64,000 bases of DNA from Thiogranum sp. (GCA_024102665.1 JAGFJP010000152.1:1-64000), one strand, 5' to 3'; numbered from the stretch's first letter, positions 34,078-45,350 are shown. Notes: a model not told the origin generated them from the letters alone. Translations and numbers: made by a program.

Positions 34078-34556
34078 AATTCCTGGTTGTGTTGTTCGTT
34101 CTGCTGCTCGGTGCCTGTAGCGCGACCCCACCGCGCACGCTGCCGCCGGTTATCGACAGCTCCGGACAGGCAGACCTGCCGCCGCCGGCTGAGGCGGAAC
34201 CGGTCATCGAGGCCCCGGCCCGGACCACATCGACTCACGGGGCGGTCATTGCGTTGCTGGATCGTGCCGATGCCTATCACCGCGCCGGAGACAGTGGCAA
34301 CGAAGCGGCCACCATAGAGCGCGCCTTGCGCATCGATCCGCGCAACGCCCGGCTCTGGAGCCGGCTGGCCGCTGCGCGCCTGGCCCAGGGGCAGGCCAGG
34401 CAGGCCGAGCAACTGGCGTTGAAATCCAACACCCTGTCCGCTGGCGACCGCCGCCTGCAGGCGGAGAACTGGGCGCTGGTGGCGCGGGCCAGATGGGCGC
34501 TCAATGACAGCGCAGGCGCCCGCACCGCGGAACGCAAGGCGCGTGAATTGCAGTAG
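34074..34556 (+). CDS. TPR lipoprotein, LpoP-like activator of PBP1b
   Basis: 160 residues: lipoprotein signal with lipobox LLGAC (Cys15), a Pro/Ala-rich spanning linker, and two TPR-like repeats (about 62-155). The start codon overlaps the mrcB stop in ATGA. In Pseudomonas a TPR lipoprotein encoded next to ponB, LpoP, activates PBP1b from the outer membrane; the same architecture and coupling suggest the same job here. Naming is by architecture and context, not by strong sequence identity. Confidence 0.72.
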   Translation: MKFLVVLFVLLLGACSATPPRTLPPVIDSSGQADLPPPAEAEPVIEAPARTTSTHGAVIALLDRADAYHRAGDSGNEAATIERALRIDPRNARLWSRLAAARLAQGQARQAEQLALKSNTLSAGDRRLQAENWALVARARWALNDSAGARTAERKARELQ

Positions 34557-34696
34557 CGGAATCCGGCGCGCCGCGAAGGCGGCTCCGGACCTCGTGTACC
34601 GACCCAACGGCCGTTAAACCAGCCCCGGGAAGGTAGTGTACAATCGCCCGCGAGGACCCGGGCGATGCAGCCGGCTGACATGCAACAGAGTGTGCC

Positions 34697-35206
34697 ATGG
34701 CCATATATTCCGTCGATAAACTGATCGCCGAGGCGCGCCGGCTCGCCGCGGAATTCCGCCGCACCACGGGCAAACCGCTACCCGGCGTCAGCGGGGAAAT
34801 CGCCGAATACGACGCAGCGCGTTTTCTCGATCTCGAAATCTGCAAGCAAAAACCCGGTGGCTATGATGCTGTCGGCCGCGGCGCGCGCGAAGGCTGGCGG
34901 GTGCAGATCAAGGGCCGGGTCATATTCGACGAGGACAAATCCGGGCAACGGGTCGGGCAGCTCAAACTGGATCAGGACTGGGACAGCGTGGTGTTGGTGA
35001 CCATGGACGAAAACTACGAAACGTTCGAAATCTACGAAGCCGACCGCGAGGAGGTCGAGAACGCGATGGACGAAGCGGCCGGCAGCGCGCGCAAAAAACG
35101 CGGCGCCATGACGGTTGCCCGCTTCAAGATCATTTCCCGGCTGGTATGGACGCGCGAAGAAGGCCGTATCGAAGACGGAGTCTGGAACAACCGGTCCGGG
35201 CGTTGA
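34697..35206 (+). CDS. DUF6998-like protein, possible nuclease fold
   Basis: 169 residues (MAIYSVDKLIAEARRLAAEFRR...). The stretch SGEIAEYDAARFLDLEIC ... REGWRVQIKGRVI ... WDSVVLVTMDENYE has the E...D...QxK spacing of restriction-endonuclease-like folds, and the whole resembles the family now named DUF6998. Catalytic activity is not established. It lies four bases before yoaA, a helicase gene, which fits a DNA-related role. Confidence 0.6.
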   Translation: MAIYSVDKLIAEARRLAAEFRRTTGKPLPGVSGEIAEYDAARFLDLEICKQKPGGYDAVGRGAREGWRVQIKGRVIFDEDKSGQRVGQLKLDQDWDSVVLVTMDENYETFEIYEADREEVENAMDEAAGSARKKRGAMTVARFKIISRLVWTREEGRIEDGVWNNRSGR

Positions 35207-35209
35207 GCG

Positions 35210-37168
<1,959 letters not shown>

Positions 37169-37174
37169 CTTTCG

Positions 37175-37867
37175 ATGACGCGCATACTGGCGATAGAAAC
37201 TGCGACGGAGGCCTGTTCGGTTGCGTTGCTGGTCGACGGCGAAATACGCGAACGCTTCGAGGTGGCGCCGCGCCGCCACGCGGCGCTGGTGCTGCCGTTC
37301 GCCGAATCGCTGTTGCAGGAAGCGGGACTGGCGCCCGGCGCGCTCGATGCCGTCGCCTTCGGGCGTGGGCCGGGTTCCTTCACCGGATTGCGCATCGCCG
37401 CAGGGATGGCGCAGGGCATGGCGTTCGGCGCCGATCTTCCGGTGATACCGGTGTCGACCCTGGCGGCGCTGGCGCTGGGCGCGGCGCGTGACCGGCAGAT
37501 GCAGGATGTGCTGGCGGCGCTCGATGCGCGCATGAAGGAAGTCTACTGGGGCGCCTGGCGCTGCCAGCCCGACGGTTCGATGGAACTGGTCGGCGACGAA
37601 GGTGTCTATGCGCCGGCTGATGTGCCGCGCGCGGAAGCCGGTGACTGGATCGGCGCCGGCAGCGGCTGGGACAGCTACGCCGACGTGCTGGCGGATCGTT
37701 GCGGACTGGCGCCGTCGGCCATCGTGCGCGAGGCGAAACCGCACGCCGCTGATGTCGCGCGCATCGCCGGCGACCTGTTGTACCGCGGTTACGTCTTTGC
37801 GCCCGAACAGGCGCTGCCGGTGTATTTGCGCGACAATGTCGCCGACAAGCCGAAGGCGGGAGCCTGA
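37175..37867 (+). CDS. tsaB: TsaB, tRNA t6A modification factor
   Basis: 230-residue ASKHA-fold protein, with ILAIETATEACSVAL at the N-terminus and GRGPGSFTGLRIAAGMAQG near 68. It works with TsaC/TsaD/TsaE to make N6-threonylcarbamoyl-adenosine at position 37 of ANN-reading tRNAs. It follows yoaA by six bases, the same neighbourhood as in many gammaproteobacteria. Confidence 0.95.
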   Translation: MTRILAIETATEACSVALLVDGEIRERFEVAPRRHAALVLPFAESLLQEAGLAPGALDAVAFGRGPGSFTGLRIAAGMAQGMAFGADLPVIPVSTLAALALGAARDRQMQDVLAALDARMKEVYWGAWRCQPDGSMELVGDEGVYAPADVPRAEAGDWIGAGSGWDSYADVLADRCGLAPSAIVREAKPHAADVARIAGDLLYRGYVFAPEQALPVYLRDNVADKPKAGA

Positions 37868-37870
37868 GAC

Positions 37871-38137
37871 ATGCAGCAGGACGTATTGCAACAAGTGGTG
37901 GACATCGTCAGGGCCGATCCGCACAGCGGCCTGAGCCTTAACCTGTACGCCCTGGTCAGCACGTTGAAGATGGAGAAAAGCGGCTATATGTACATGTTGC
38001 GCAAACTGCGCGATCTGAATCCCGGGCAGCGCCGTCTGGCCTACGGCCTGATGGAACTGATGGCCGTACACGGCAACCAGGGACCGGAATGGGACGCGGC
38101 GGTGCAGGCCATGGATGAAGCGATACGCCGTGGATGA
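37871..38137 (+). CDS. 88-aa protein of unknown function
   Basis: MQQDVLQQVVDIVRADPHSGLSLN... is a small helical protein with the core LNLYALVSTLKMEKSGYMYMLRKL. It begins three bases after tsaB, with ribosome-site-like GCGGGAG, and ends 13 bases before trhP, so it belongs to this operon. No domain recognised. Confidence 0.7.
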   Translation: MQQDVLQQVVDIVRADPHSGLSLNLYALVSTLKMEKSGYMYMLRKLRDLNPGQRRLAYGLMELMAVHGNQGPEWDAAVQAMDEAIRRG

Positions 38138-38150
38138 GGTGGCACAACAC

Positions 38151-39446
38151 ATGAAGACGCCCGAACTGCTGGCGCCCGCCGGCACGCTGCACAACCTGCG
38201 TTACGCCATTGCCTATGGCGCCGATGCCGTTTACGCCGGCATGCCGCGCTACAGTCTGCGGGTGCGCAACAACGACTTCAGCCGTCTCGAGGCGCTCGCC
38301 ACCGGCATCGCCGAAGTGCACGCCGCCGGCAAGGCGTTTTTCCTCGCCAGCAATGTGCTGCCGCATAACAACAAGGTGAAAACCTTTCTCGCCGACATGA
38401 AACCGGTCATGGAGCTGGGTCCGGACGCGCTGATCATGGCCGACCCGGGACTGATCATGATGGTGCGCGAGCGCTGGCCGGACATGCCGATTCATTTGTC
38501 GGTGCAGGCCAACACCATGAACTACGCCAGCGTGAAGTTCTGGCAGCGCCTCGGCGTGAAACGCATCATTCTGTCGCGCGAGCTGTCGCTGGGCCAGGTC
38601 GAGGAAATCCGCCACGAGTGTCCGGACATCGAGCTGGAGGTGTTCGTTCACGGCGCCCTGTGCATTGCCTATTCGGGGCGCTGCCTGCTGTCGGGCTACT
38701 TCAACCACCGCGATGCCAACCAGGGCAGCTGCACCAACGCCTGCCGCTGGGACTACAAGGTGCAGCCGGCGTCTGAAGACGTCAGCGGCGATATCCGCCT
38801 CGCTGCAGACCAGGACGCGGCGCCAAGCCAGGTCTACCTGCTCGAGGAAGCGCAGCGCCCGGGTTCCTATATGCCGATCGAGGAAGACGAGCACGGCACC
38901 TACATCATGAACTCAAAAGACCTGCGCGCCGTGGAGCACGTCGAGCGCCTGGTCAGAATGGGCATCGACAGCCTGAAGATCGAGGGCCGCACCAAGTCGC
39001 ATTATTACGCGGCGCGCACCGCGCAGGTCTACCGCAAGGCGATCGACGATGCCGTGGCCGGGCGGCCGTTCGATCCCGCGTTGCTCGGGCGCCTGGAGAA
39101 CCTGGCGAGCCGCGGCTACACCGACGGGTTTTTCCAGCGCCACCACCAGCACGAGTACCAGAACTACATAGACAGTCATTCGAAGAGCCTGCAGCAGCGC
39201 TTCGTCGGCGAGCTGATCGGCTATGATCGTAACAGCGGCATGGCGGAAATCGAGGTCAAGAACCGCTTCGCCGTGGGTGACGAACTGGAGCTGATCATGC
39301 CCGGCGGCAACCGCACTTTCCGGCTGGACGCCATGCTGGACCGGAACGGGGAGCCCACCGAGGTGGCGCCCGGCAGCGGTCACCGGGTGAAAATTCCGCT
39401 CGGCGACGGCGACTATGCGATGGGTCTGCTGGCGCAGAATTTCTGA
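38151..39446 (+). CDS. trhP: TrhP (YegQ), peptidase-U32-family tRNA hydroxylation protein
   Basis: 431 residues of the U32 family: ELLAPAGTLHNLRYAIAYGADAVYAG at the start, the central cysteine group GRCLLSGYFNHRDANQGSCTNACRW (about 178-202, probable Fe-S ligands) and SLKIEGRTKSHYYAARTAQVYR near 280. The E. coli protein takes part in 5-hydroxyuridine formation at the wobble position of tRNA. The ATG at 38151 is used; the reading frame upstream overlaps the 88-aa gene. Confidence 0.92.
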   Translation: MKTPELLAPAGTLHNLRYAIAYGADAVYAGMPRYSLRVRNNDFSRLEALATGIAEVHAAGKAFFLASNVLPHNNKVKTFLADMKPVMELGPDALIMADPGLIMMVRERWPDMPIHLSVQANTMNYASVKFWQRLGVKRIILSRELSLGQVEEIRHECPDIELEVFVHGALCIAYSGRCLLSGYFNHRDANQGSCTNACRWDYKVQPASEDVSGDIRLAADQDAAPSQVYLLEEAQRPGSYMPIEEDEHGTYIMNSKDLRAVEHVERLVRMGIDSLKIEGRTKSHYYAARTAQVYRKAIDDAVAGRPFDPALLGRLENLASRGYTDGFFQRHHQHEYQNYIDSHSKSLQQRFVGELIGYDRNSGMAEIEVKNRFAVGDELELIMPGGNRTFRLDAMLDRNGEPTEVAPGSGHRVKIPLGDGDYAMGLLAQNF

Positions 39447-39494
39447 CCGGGGCCCGCGAGCGGGCCTCCCCCGCAGTGCCGAAGGAGTAACGCG

Positions 39495-39968
39495 ATGAAA
39501 CGACTGGCTGTGCTGATGATCATGCTTTCACTGGCGGCGACCGGACTGGCATCGCCGCCGGCCCTGCTGAGCTGGGATACCGGCAAGGATCTGGAAACCT
39601 CCTACAAGGTGATTTATGACACACTGGAAGAGAACAGGTTCTTCGTGGTTTTCGAGCCGGATATCCAGGCGAATCTCGAGGGCTTCGCCGAACGCTGGGG
39701 TGACGATTACAACCGCAACCGGCTGGAAGGTATCCGCGCCATGGTGTTCTGCAACGGCTGGTACGCCAACGCCGTCAGTAACGCCGATCCGGACATGATG
39801 GCCCTGTGCCCTTTGCATATCACACTGATTCAGCAGGACGGCAGCACACGCATCCTGTTCGTGCGGCCGACGGCCGTGGCCCGTGGCAGCAAGGCGGAGG
39901 CCATCGCCGCAGAGCTGGAACAGGCCGTGGCGGATGCGCTGCAGCAGGCGGTCGAGGCATTGCGCTGA
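39495..39968 (+). CDS. Periplasmic DUF302-like protein
   Basis: 157 residues with a Sec signal (MKRLAVLMIMLSLAATGLASP) and a small alpha/beta domain resembling DUF302 (SYKVIYDTLEENRFFVVFEPDI; MALCPLHITLIQQDGSTRILFVRPT). AGGAG lies seven bases before the ATG. Two cysteines (FCNGW, ALCPL) could form a disulfide in the periplasm. Function unknown; the preceding hairpin at 39451-39466 separates it from trhP. Confidence 0.75.
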   Translation: MKRLAVLMIMLSLAATGLASPPALLSWDTGKDLETSYKVIYDTLEENRFFVVFEPDIQANLEGFAERWGDDYNRNRLEGIRAMVFCNGWYANAVSNADPDMMALCPLHITLIQQDGSTRILFVRPTAVARGSKAEAIAAELEQAVADALQQAVEALR

Positions 39969-40020
39969 TGGTGTTGTTCGCGAACTGCCGGGCGTAACGG
40001 GAATACGCCGGCCCTCACGC

Positions 40021-40704
40021 ATGAGAAAATTGGTTCCGCTGCTGGTGCTGATCGTTGTCGTGTTCGCGACTGTCCCCTGGTTGTTCCGCAACACGACGCA
40101 GCCGCCGCAACTGGCCCGCAATCTGCCCTGGCAGATCGAACTGCTCCCGGACGGGACTTCCAGCGTGTTCGGTATCGAACTCGGTCACGCCACGCTCGAC
40201 GATGTGCGCGAGCAGCTTGGCGATGACATGGAACTGGCGGTGATTGTTTTTCCCGGGGAAACACAGGGTGGCCTGGAGATGTTCTACAGCCATTACACGG
40301 CAGGACTGTTGTCCGGCAAACTCATCGTCGCCGCCGATGTCGCGCCGGATACCCTGGCGCAGATGCGCGAGCGAGCGGTGCACGCGGAATACATGCAAAG
40401 CAGCGCCCGCAAATTCCGGCTGCATCCTCAGGATCTGCCGCTCGCCTGGCAGGCGCGGGTCAAGGGCCTGACGTTTGTGCCGACGGTGGACATCGGCGAA
40501 GATGCCGCGCGCAAACGCTTCGGAGAACCCGCATCCCGGGTCGTCGCGACGCCGGGCGCGACGCACTGGCTGTACCCGGACAAGGGACTGGACCTGATTC
40601 TCAACGAACCGGGCAAGGACGTCCTGCAATACGTCGCGCCACGCGACTTCGCGACATTGACCGATCCGCTGGAACGCGCCGCGACCGCTGCCGGACAACC
40701 CTGA
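40021..40704 (+). CDS. 227-aa membrane-anchored periplasmic protein of unknown function
   Basis: MRKLVPLLVLIVVVFATVPWLFR is a single N-terminal membrane anchor, followed by a soluble periplasmic domain with DGTSSVFGIELGHATLDDVRE near 45 and a repeat of the same form (VDIGEDAARKRFGEPASRV near 155), suggesting an internal duplication. It begins 52 bases after the DUF302-like gene. I do not recognise the family. Confidence 0.73.
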   Translation: MRKLVPLLVLIVVVFATVPWLFRNTTQPPQLARNLPWQIELLPDGTSSVFGIELGHATLDDVREQLGDDMELAVIVFPGETQGGLEMFYSHYTAGLLSGKLIVAADVAPDTLAQMRERAVHAEYMQSSARKFRLHPQDLPLAWQARVKGLTFVPTVDIGEDAARKRFGEPASRVVATPGATHWLYPDKGLDLILNEPGKDVLQYVAPRDFATLTDPLERAATAAGQP

Positions 40705-40945
40705 GTCACTGTTGCGCTGTTCCGCCCGCCCGCGCTGAAATGCGGGCTAACTCTGTGCATTCATCGCACGTGGATCCCCCGATTGGTGCATGCACGCGCC
40801 GCTGCAACCGCAGTTCGCCGCGGTATGCGTTGTTTCTCAGGTCATCGGGGCACGGTATGCCTATTGCTTGCGAATCCGGCGTGACATGGTCACAGCCATG
40901 TCATGAATTCCGCCTATGATGCGGAAAAACGCAAGGGGGAGCGAT
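40705..40945. other. Gap without a confident gene
   Basis: 241 bases (527 up to the stop of the next confident gene) after the 40021-40704 gene. A six-base-pair hairpin, GCCCGC/GCGGGC at 40728-40747, has no T-run and is at best a weak terminator. A TATGAT sequence at 40914 could be a -10 element for the small frame that follows, but it has no clear -35. Confidence 0.3.
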
Positions 40946-41221
40946 ATGGATGCATGCGGGAGACGGCTGCGTTTCGCCATGGGCGCTGCATTGCTGCTGG
41001 TGGGTCTGAATGTGATTCTGGTGATGTCCGGTGGCGCCGAGTGGGTGTACGGCAACTTGCCTGGCATGGTGGCGACCAACAGTCGGTCGACGGAGACCGG
41101 GCGCTACGCCGGTTTTCCCGGATCCCGGGAATGCAACTACGCCGGTCGGGTACAACAAGGGTCAGCCGGATCGTTACCGCAACTGGCTGAAATTCCCGCA
41201 GTGGCCAGCAAAGCCTGTTGA
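40946..41221 (+). CDS. Possible small single-pass membrane protein
   Basis: 91 codons beginning MDACGRRLRFAMGAALLLV, with GGGGGAG six bases before the ATG, a good ribosome site, and a predicted membrane or signal helix (about residues 10-28). The second half has low-complexity composition and ends AVASKAC. Support is only the ribosome site and the hydrophobic start; a competing frame covers 41031-41240. It could be a decayed gene. Confidence 0.35.
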   Translation: MDACGRRLRFAMGAALLLVGLNVILVMSGGAEWVYGNLPGMVATNSRSTETGRYAGFPGSRECNYAGRVQQGSAGSLPQLAEIPAVASKAC

Positions 41222-41231
41222 AGGCCTGTTT

Positions 41232-42464
41232 TTATCGTGACCCGGGCGGGTCCGCATCCTTATCGTCCGCATGCCTGGAGCCAGCGGTATGCATCAGGCG
41301 GTTGGCGAGCCGGCGGGTGTTGATGGCCTGTGCCCGTACCTTGGCGAACAAAGCCTCCAGCGTTTCCGGACTGGTTTCACCGCGTTTGAAGCGGTTCATC
41401 GCCATGGTCGCGTAGACCGCGATATCGATAAGATTGTCCGAGACTTCCGTGAGCGCGGCTTCGTCCAGCTGCGGCGCTTTCGGGCGCGGTGCGTCCTGCG
41501 CGGATTGCACTTCGCCTTCGGTTACCGGCGTCGCTTCGGTGGCTGACTCAGTTTCTGCCGTTGAGACCACCGGCTCCGGCGCCTCCGGCGGCGAAAATAC
41601 AAACGGCGGCGAGCTTTGCTCGTGGGTGATTTCCGCCTGTGTCGGCGCCTCTATATCCATGCCTGCGGATTCCGGCAGCGGCGTCTGCACGAACGCGGGC
41701 CCGGGCCGGTACGGCGGCGGCTGGTTGAGATGAAACGTCATGTTGTAACTGGCAGGGGAGGCGTCATCGCGTGTTTTGCGCACGCGGTGCAGTTGCGGGT
41801 AAACGCTGGTGGCGACCAGCAGCGCCAGGAATCCGAACGGCGCCAGGAACGCTGAGCGCGTCAGGCCGGCGGTTACCAGCGCGTCGGAAAGCGCGGCGCC
41901 GAAAAGCACCAGCAGTCCGGACCCCAGCGCCAGCGCGGCGCGTTTTTCATCGGCGCGGTACAGCCTGAAGCTGGCGTACAGGGAAAACAGCAGCGAGGCG
42001 AGCATGCCCGCCTGCACCACGTTCCACCAGGGATTGACGCGGGTGTGCAGCGTGATCTGCATCTGACCGCTCGGCAGCGTCTGGCTGATCGGCGTTACGT
42101 CGGAATAGAGCAGGCTGAACGGAGCGCCGATGTTACCGATCAACAGCAGGCTCCAGAGCACAGTGAGCGCGGCGAGCAGCAGGCGTGGTTTGTAGTCGGT
42201 GTATGCGGCGACAAACCAGGCGAACGCGCCCCACAGCAGGAATCCGGCAAACACGCTGAGCTTGCCCGCGGGAATCAGGTTCGCCACCGAATCCGCCTGG
42301 TAGGCCAGAGCGCTGGCCACGGCGAACGCGCAGAGCAGCAGGTACATGACACCGTGAATGACATGCGGATGATCGGAGGCTTGCCGGGCACCGAGATACA
42401 ATTGATGCGCTCCGCCATAAAAGGCGATTCCCGCCAGGATATACAGTGCTGACTCGAACATCAT
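41232..42464 (-). CDS. Seven-helix membrane protein with cytoplasmic Pro/Glu-rich tail
   Basis: 410 residues: about seven hydrophobic helices in the first 225 residues, then a proline- and glutamate-rich linker and a helical C-terminus containing IAVYATMAMNRFKRGETSPETLEALFAKVRAQ. The membrane part resembles the sensory 7TM modules found in front of kinases or cyclases, but no output domain is attached. No family recognised. It is 83 bases downstream of the TRAP permease gene on the same strand. Confidence 0.72.
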   Translation of the reverse strand: MMFESALYILAGIAFYGGAHQLYLGARQASDHPHVIHGVMYLLLCAFAVASALAYQADSVANLIPAGKLSVFAGFLLWGAFAWFVAAYTDYKPRLLLAALTVLWSLLLIGNIGAPFSLLYSDVTPISQTLPSGQMQITLHTRVNPWWNVVQAGMLASLLFSLYASFRLYRADEKRAALALGSGLLVLFGAALSDALVTAGLTRSAFLAPFGFLALLVATSVYPQLHRVRKTRDDASPASYNMTFHLNQPPPYRPGPAFVQTPLPESAGMDIEAPTQAEITHEQSSPPFVFSPPEAPEPVVSTAETESATEATPVTEGEVQSAQDAPRPKAPQLDEAALTEVSDNLIDIAVYATMAMNRFKRGETSPETLEALFAKVRAQAINTRRLANRLMHTAGSRHADDKDADPPGSR

Positions 42465-42547
42465 GCCGTAAGACCCGATAAGCCTTTCATCGAAAAGGAT
42501 ATAGTAATAGCGGTGGGATGGCTATTTTATAAAGCGCGGGACGCGGC

Positions 42548-43804
42548 CTATTGCCACCAGGTGGAGAGAAAAGGCAGGTAGGTGACAATGGCCAGCCAGA
42601 CCAGCATCAGCGCCAGGAACGGCAGCGCGGCGCGAAACAGGTGCAGGACAGGTTTTTCGAAGCGCTGGCTGGCGATGAACAGGTTGATGCCGACCGGGGG
42701 AGTGGAATAACCGATTTCCAGGTTGGCCAGGAAAATGATGCCGAGATGGACCGGGTCCACGCCGAAGCGCTGCGCCAGCGGCATGATCAGCGGCACTATC
42801 ACCACCGTCGCCGAGAACACATCCATCATGGCGCCGATCACCAGCAGAAACAGGTTCAGCAGCAGCAGGAACTTCAGCTGGCTGTCGATGCTGTTTTCCA
42901 TCCAGCCCAGCAGCTGCATCGGTAACTGGGCATCGATCAGCAGATTGGTCAGACCCATGGCAACGCCGAGAATAATCAGGATACTGCCGACCAGCACGGC
43001 GCAATCGGTCAGCAGCTCCAGCAGCTGGCCGCGGATCGAAATCGATCTGTGAATGACGCTTTCCAGCACCAGTACATAAAGCGCGGTGCAGGCAGCCGCT
43101 TCGCTGACGGTGACGAAACCGCCGAAAATTCCGACCACGATAAGCACCGGCAGCAGCAGATCGCCGGAGCCTTCGAGCAGCGCGGCGCGCAACGACGCCG
43201 CAGTGCAGCTGTGGCGCGGCACATCGAAGCGAAAGCCAACGTACAGCGCATACAAGCCCAGCATCAGCATCAGCGTCAGCCCCGGCAGGATACCCGCCAG
43301 GAACAGATCATCGATATTGACCCCGGCGACAATGCCGTAAAGCAGGATCGCCAGGCTGGGCGGGAACAGCAGGCCCAGCGAGCCGGAGGTCGTCAGCAGG
43401 CCCAGAGAGAAACGTTGCGGATAGTGCGCCCGCATCAGCATCGGAAACAGCAGTCCGCCCAGCGCCAGGATGGTCACTCCCGACGCGCCGGAAAACGACG
43501 TGAAAAACGCGCAGGCGGTGATGGCCACGGCGGCGAGCCCGCCGGGCAACCAGCCGAGCAGGGCGTTGAACAGGCGGATCAGGCGCTGCGGTGCGCCGCC
43601 CGCCGCCAGCACCACGCCGGCGAAGGTGAACAGCGGGATCGCTGTCAGGTTGGGCGAGGACGCCAGCCGGTTCAGCTCGACAATCAGCACTGCCGGATCG
43701 AGACCGCTGTGCTGCGCATACAGCAGGCTGCCTCCACCCAGCACCGTGAACAATGGCAATCCGAACAGCGCCAGCACCACCAGTATGATCAGCGCGACGA
43801 CCAT
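42548..43804 (-). CDS. dctM: TRAP transporter large permease (DctM type)
   Basis: 418 residues with about twelve hydrophobic segments of the DctM superfamily (TAIPLFTFAGVVLAAGG, SGVTILALGGLLFPMLM, MMDVFSATVVIVPLIMPLAQRFGVDPVHLGI, GYSTPPVGINLFIASQRF). It moves the substrate with sodium once the binding protein delivers it. The ATG at 43804 overlaps the dctQ stop in TGATG; a GTG three bases earlier is possible. Confidence 0.93.
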   Translation of the reverse strand: MVVALIILVVLALFGLPLFTVLGGGSLLYAQHSGLDPAVLIVELNRLASSPNLTAIPLFTFAGVVLAAGGAPQRLIRLFNALLGWLPGGLAAVAITACAFFTSFSGASGVTILALGGLLFPMLMRAHYPQRFSLGLLTTSGSLGLLFPPSLAILLYGIVAGVNIDDLFLAGILPGLTLMLMLGLYALYVGFRFDVPRHSCTAASLRAALLEGSGDLLLPVLIVVGIFGGFVTVSEAAACTALYVLVLESVIHRSISIRGQLLELLTDCAVLVGSILIILGVAMGLTNLLIDAQLPMQLLGWMENSIDSQLKFLLLLNLFLLVIGAMMDVFSATVVIVPLIMPLAQRFGVDPVHLGIIFLANLEIGYSTPPVGINLFIASQRFEKPVLHLFRAALPFLALMLVWLAIVTYLPFLSTWWQ

Positions 43805-44310
43805 CACTCGTCATCCGGCCCGGCAATCGTGCCCAGCAGAAACTGGATGGTCAGCAGCACGAAGCCCGCCGGTATCACCAGGCCGATATAGACCTGCCAG
43901 CGTTCATGATCGGCAACGTATTGCCATTCGTCGCGCCAGAAGCGGATCGCGGCGTAGGCCAGCAGCGCGCAGATACCGGTGGCGATGGCGCGCAGCGGCC
44001 GGTACAGGCGGCGCAGCGCGCGCGGCGACAGCAACGTGGTGGCCGCATCGATGCGGATGTGCCGGTTCCGTTCCACGGCGATCGCGGCGCCGAAGAAGGT
44101 GACGTAGAGCACGAGATAGCGGGTGAGGGTGTCGGCCGAGGCGATGCCGCTGTCGAAAAGGTTGCGCGCCACGATCTGCAACAGGGCCAGCGCGAGCAGC
44201 AACAGCAGGCTGCCTGCCGCGAACCAGGTTTCAATGCGCAGCAGGATGTCCCGCAACGCATTCAGCATCGGCATGGTTGGCGCGTCAGGCTCCTGTCCGT
44301 CTTGCGACAT
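43804..44310 (-). CDS. dctQ: TRAP transporter small permease (DctQ type)
   Basis: 168 residues with four membrane helices and the DctQ pattern (LRIETWFAAGSLLLLLALALLQIVARNLF; ERNRHIRIDAATTLLS). It overlaps dctP upstream and dctM downstream by one base each (TGATG), so the permease components are translationally coupled. Confidence 0.9.
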   Translation of the reverse strand: MSQDGQEPDAPTMPMLNALRDILLRIETWFAAGSLLLLLALALLQIVARNLFDSGIASADTLTRYLVLYVTFFGAAIAVERNRHIRIDAATTLLSPRALRRLYRPLRAIATGICALLAYAAIRFWRDEWQYVADHERWQVYIGLVIPAGFVLLTIQFLLGTIAGPDDE

Positions 44311-45350
44311 CAGTGCTGCGCGCTCTCCAGCCCGGCCCGGTCGGAGCGGTACTGTTCGAGCAGTGAACGGGTCTTGTCGAAGACGGCTGCGGGGATGTAG
44401 TCGCTGGCGATGAGCTTGCGTGCCGCGCGGTCGCGCAGTTCGCGCAGTTCCGGCGGGCTCATGCCTGCGCCGGGTTCGACGAACTGCAGTCCGCGGCGCT
44501 TGAGTTCGGCGACGCTGGACTCGTTGTCCTCGCGCGTCGCCGTCACCAGTTTCTCACCGGTCTCGCGGCCGGTTTCCCGCAGCAACGCCTGCAGATCTTC
44601 AGGCAGGCTGTCGAAAAAACGCTGCGATACGATCAGACCGCCCATGCCGTTGGTCAACGAGATACTGCTCACGTAAGGCGTTTTGGTGAACCACTGCAGC
44701 GCGATCGCCGCCAGAGGCGTGCAGTAAACCGTGTCTACCAGGCCCGTCGACAGACTGGTGTAGACGTCGACGATGGAAAGCGGCACAGGCGAAATGCCAC
44801 TGGCGTCGAAAAACGCCTGACCGATGGGATCGCCCTGCCAGAGCCACACGCGCTGCGAGCGCATGTCGTCGAGCGAACTCACCGGGTAGCGCGAGAACAT
44901 GTGCACAAAGCCGATTTCCATCCAGCCCAGCAGTTCGTACCCGTTGTCGCGGAAACCTTGCAGGAACTGCGGCATGAAGTGACTGCGCACATAATCGATT
45001 TCCCCGAAATCGCGGAACAGGAAGGGCAGTTCCATGACCCGCGCCGGCGAATACATATAGCCGATCCCGTAGCCGGTGAACGCGCCGCCCTGCAGCTGGT
45101 TGAAGCGCATTTTTTTCAGAACGTCGGGCTCGTCGCCCTGTACTCCGCCCGGGTAGAACTTCAGCACCAGCCGCCCGTCGCTGCGTTGAGCAACCTGTTT
45201 GCCCCAGTCCTCGAGCAGGTTCATCCAGGTCGATCCCGGCGGCGCGAGGGTGGCGAACTTCAGCACGTGCTCGGGTTTCGTCGCGGCGTGGGATGCGGAA
45301 CACAGCGCGGGCAGCAGCATCGCCAGCGCGCACAGCAGGCGCTTGAACAT
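44310..45350 (-). CDS. dctP: TRAP transporter substrate-binding protein (DctP type)
   Basis: 346 residues with a signal peptide (MFKRLLCALAMLLPALCSASHAA) and the DctP fold: KFATLAPPGSTWMNLLEDWGK, FYPGGVQGDEPDVLKKMRFNQLQGG and a conserved arginine region. The ATG at 45350 overlaps the TatT-like stop; a GTG nine bases earlier would add three residues. The ligand cannot be read from sequence; the TatT partner suggests a hydrophobic or lipid-like ligand as proposed for TPAT systems. Confidence 0.88.
   Translation of the reverse strand: MFKRLLCALAMLLPALCSASHAATKPEHVLKFATLAPPGSTWMNLLEDWGKQVAQRSDGRLVLKFYPGGVQGDEPDVLKKMRFNQLQGGAFTGYGIGYMYSPARVMELPFLFRDFGEIDYVRSHFMPQFLQGFRDNGYELLGWMEIGFVHMFSRYPVSSLDDMRSQRVWLWQGDPIGQAFFDASGISPVPLSIVDVYTSLSTGLVDTVYCTPLAAIALQWFTKTPYVSSISLTNGMGGLIVSQRFFDSLPEDLQALLRETGRETGEKLVTATREDNESSVAELKRRGLQFVEPGAGMSPPELRELRDRAARKLIASDYIPAAVFDKTRSLLEQYRSDRAGLESAQH

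Noticed and set aside
40728-40747. Hairpin GCCCGC/GCGGGC as terminator
   Set aside because: Only six pairs, an eight-base loop and no T-run.
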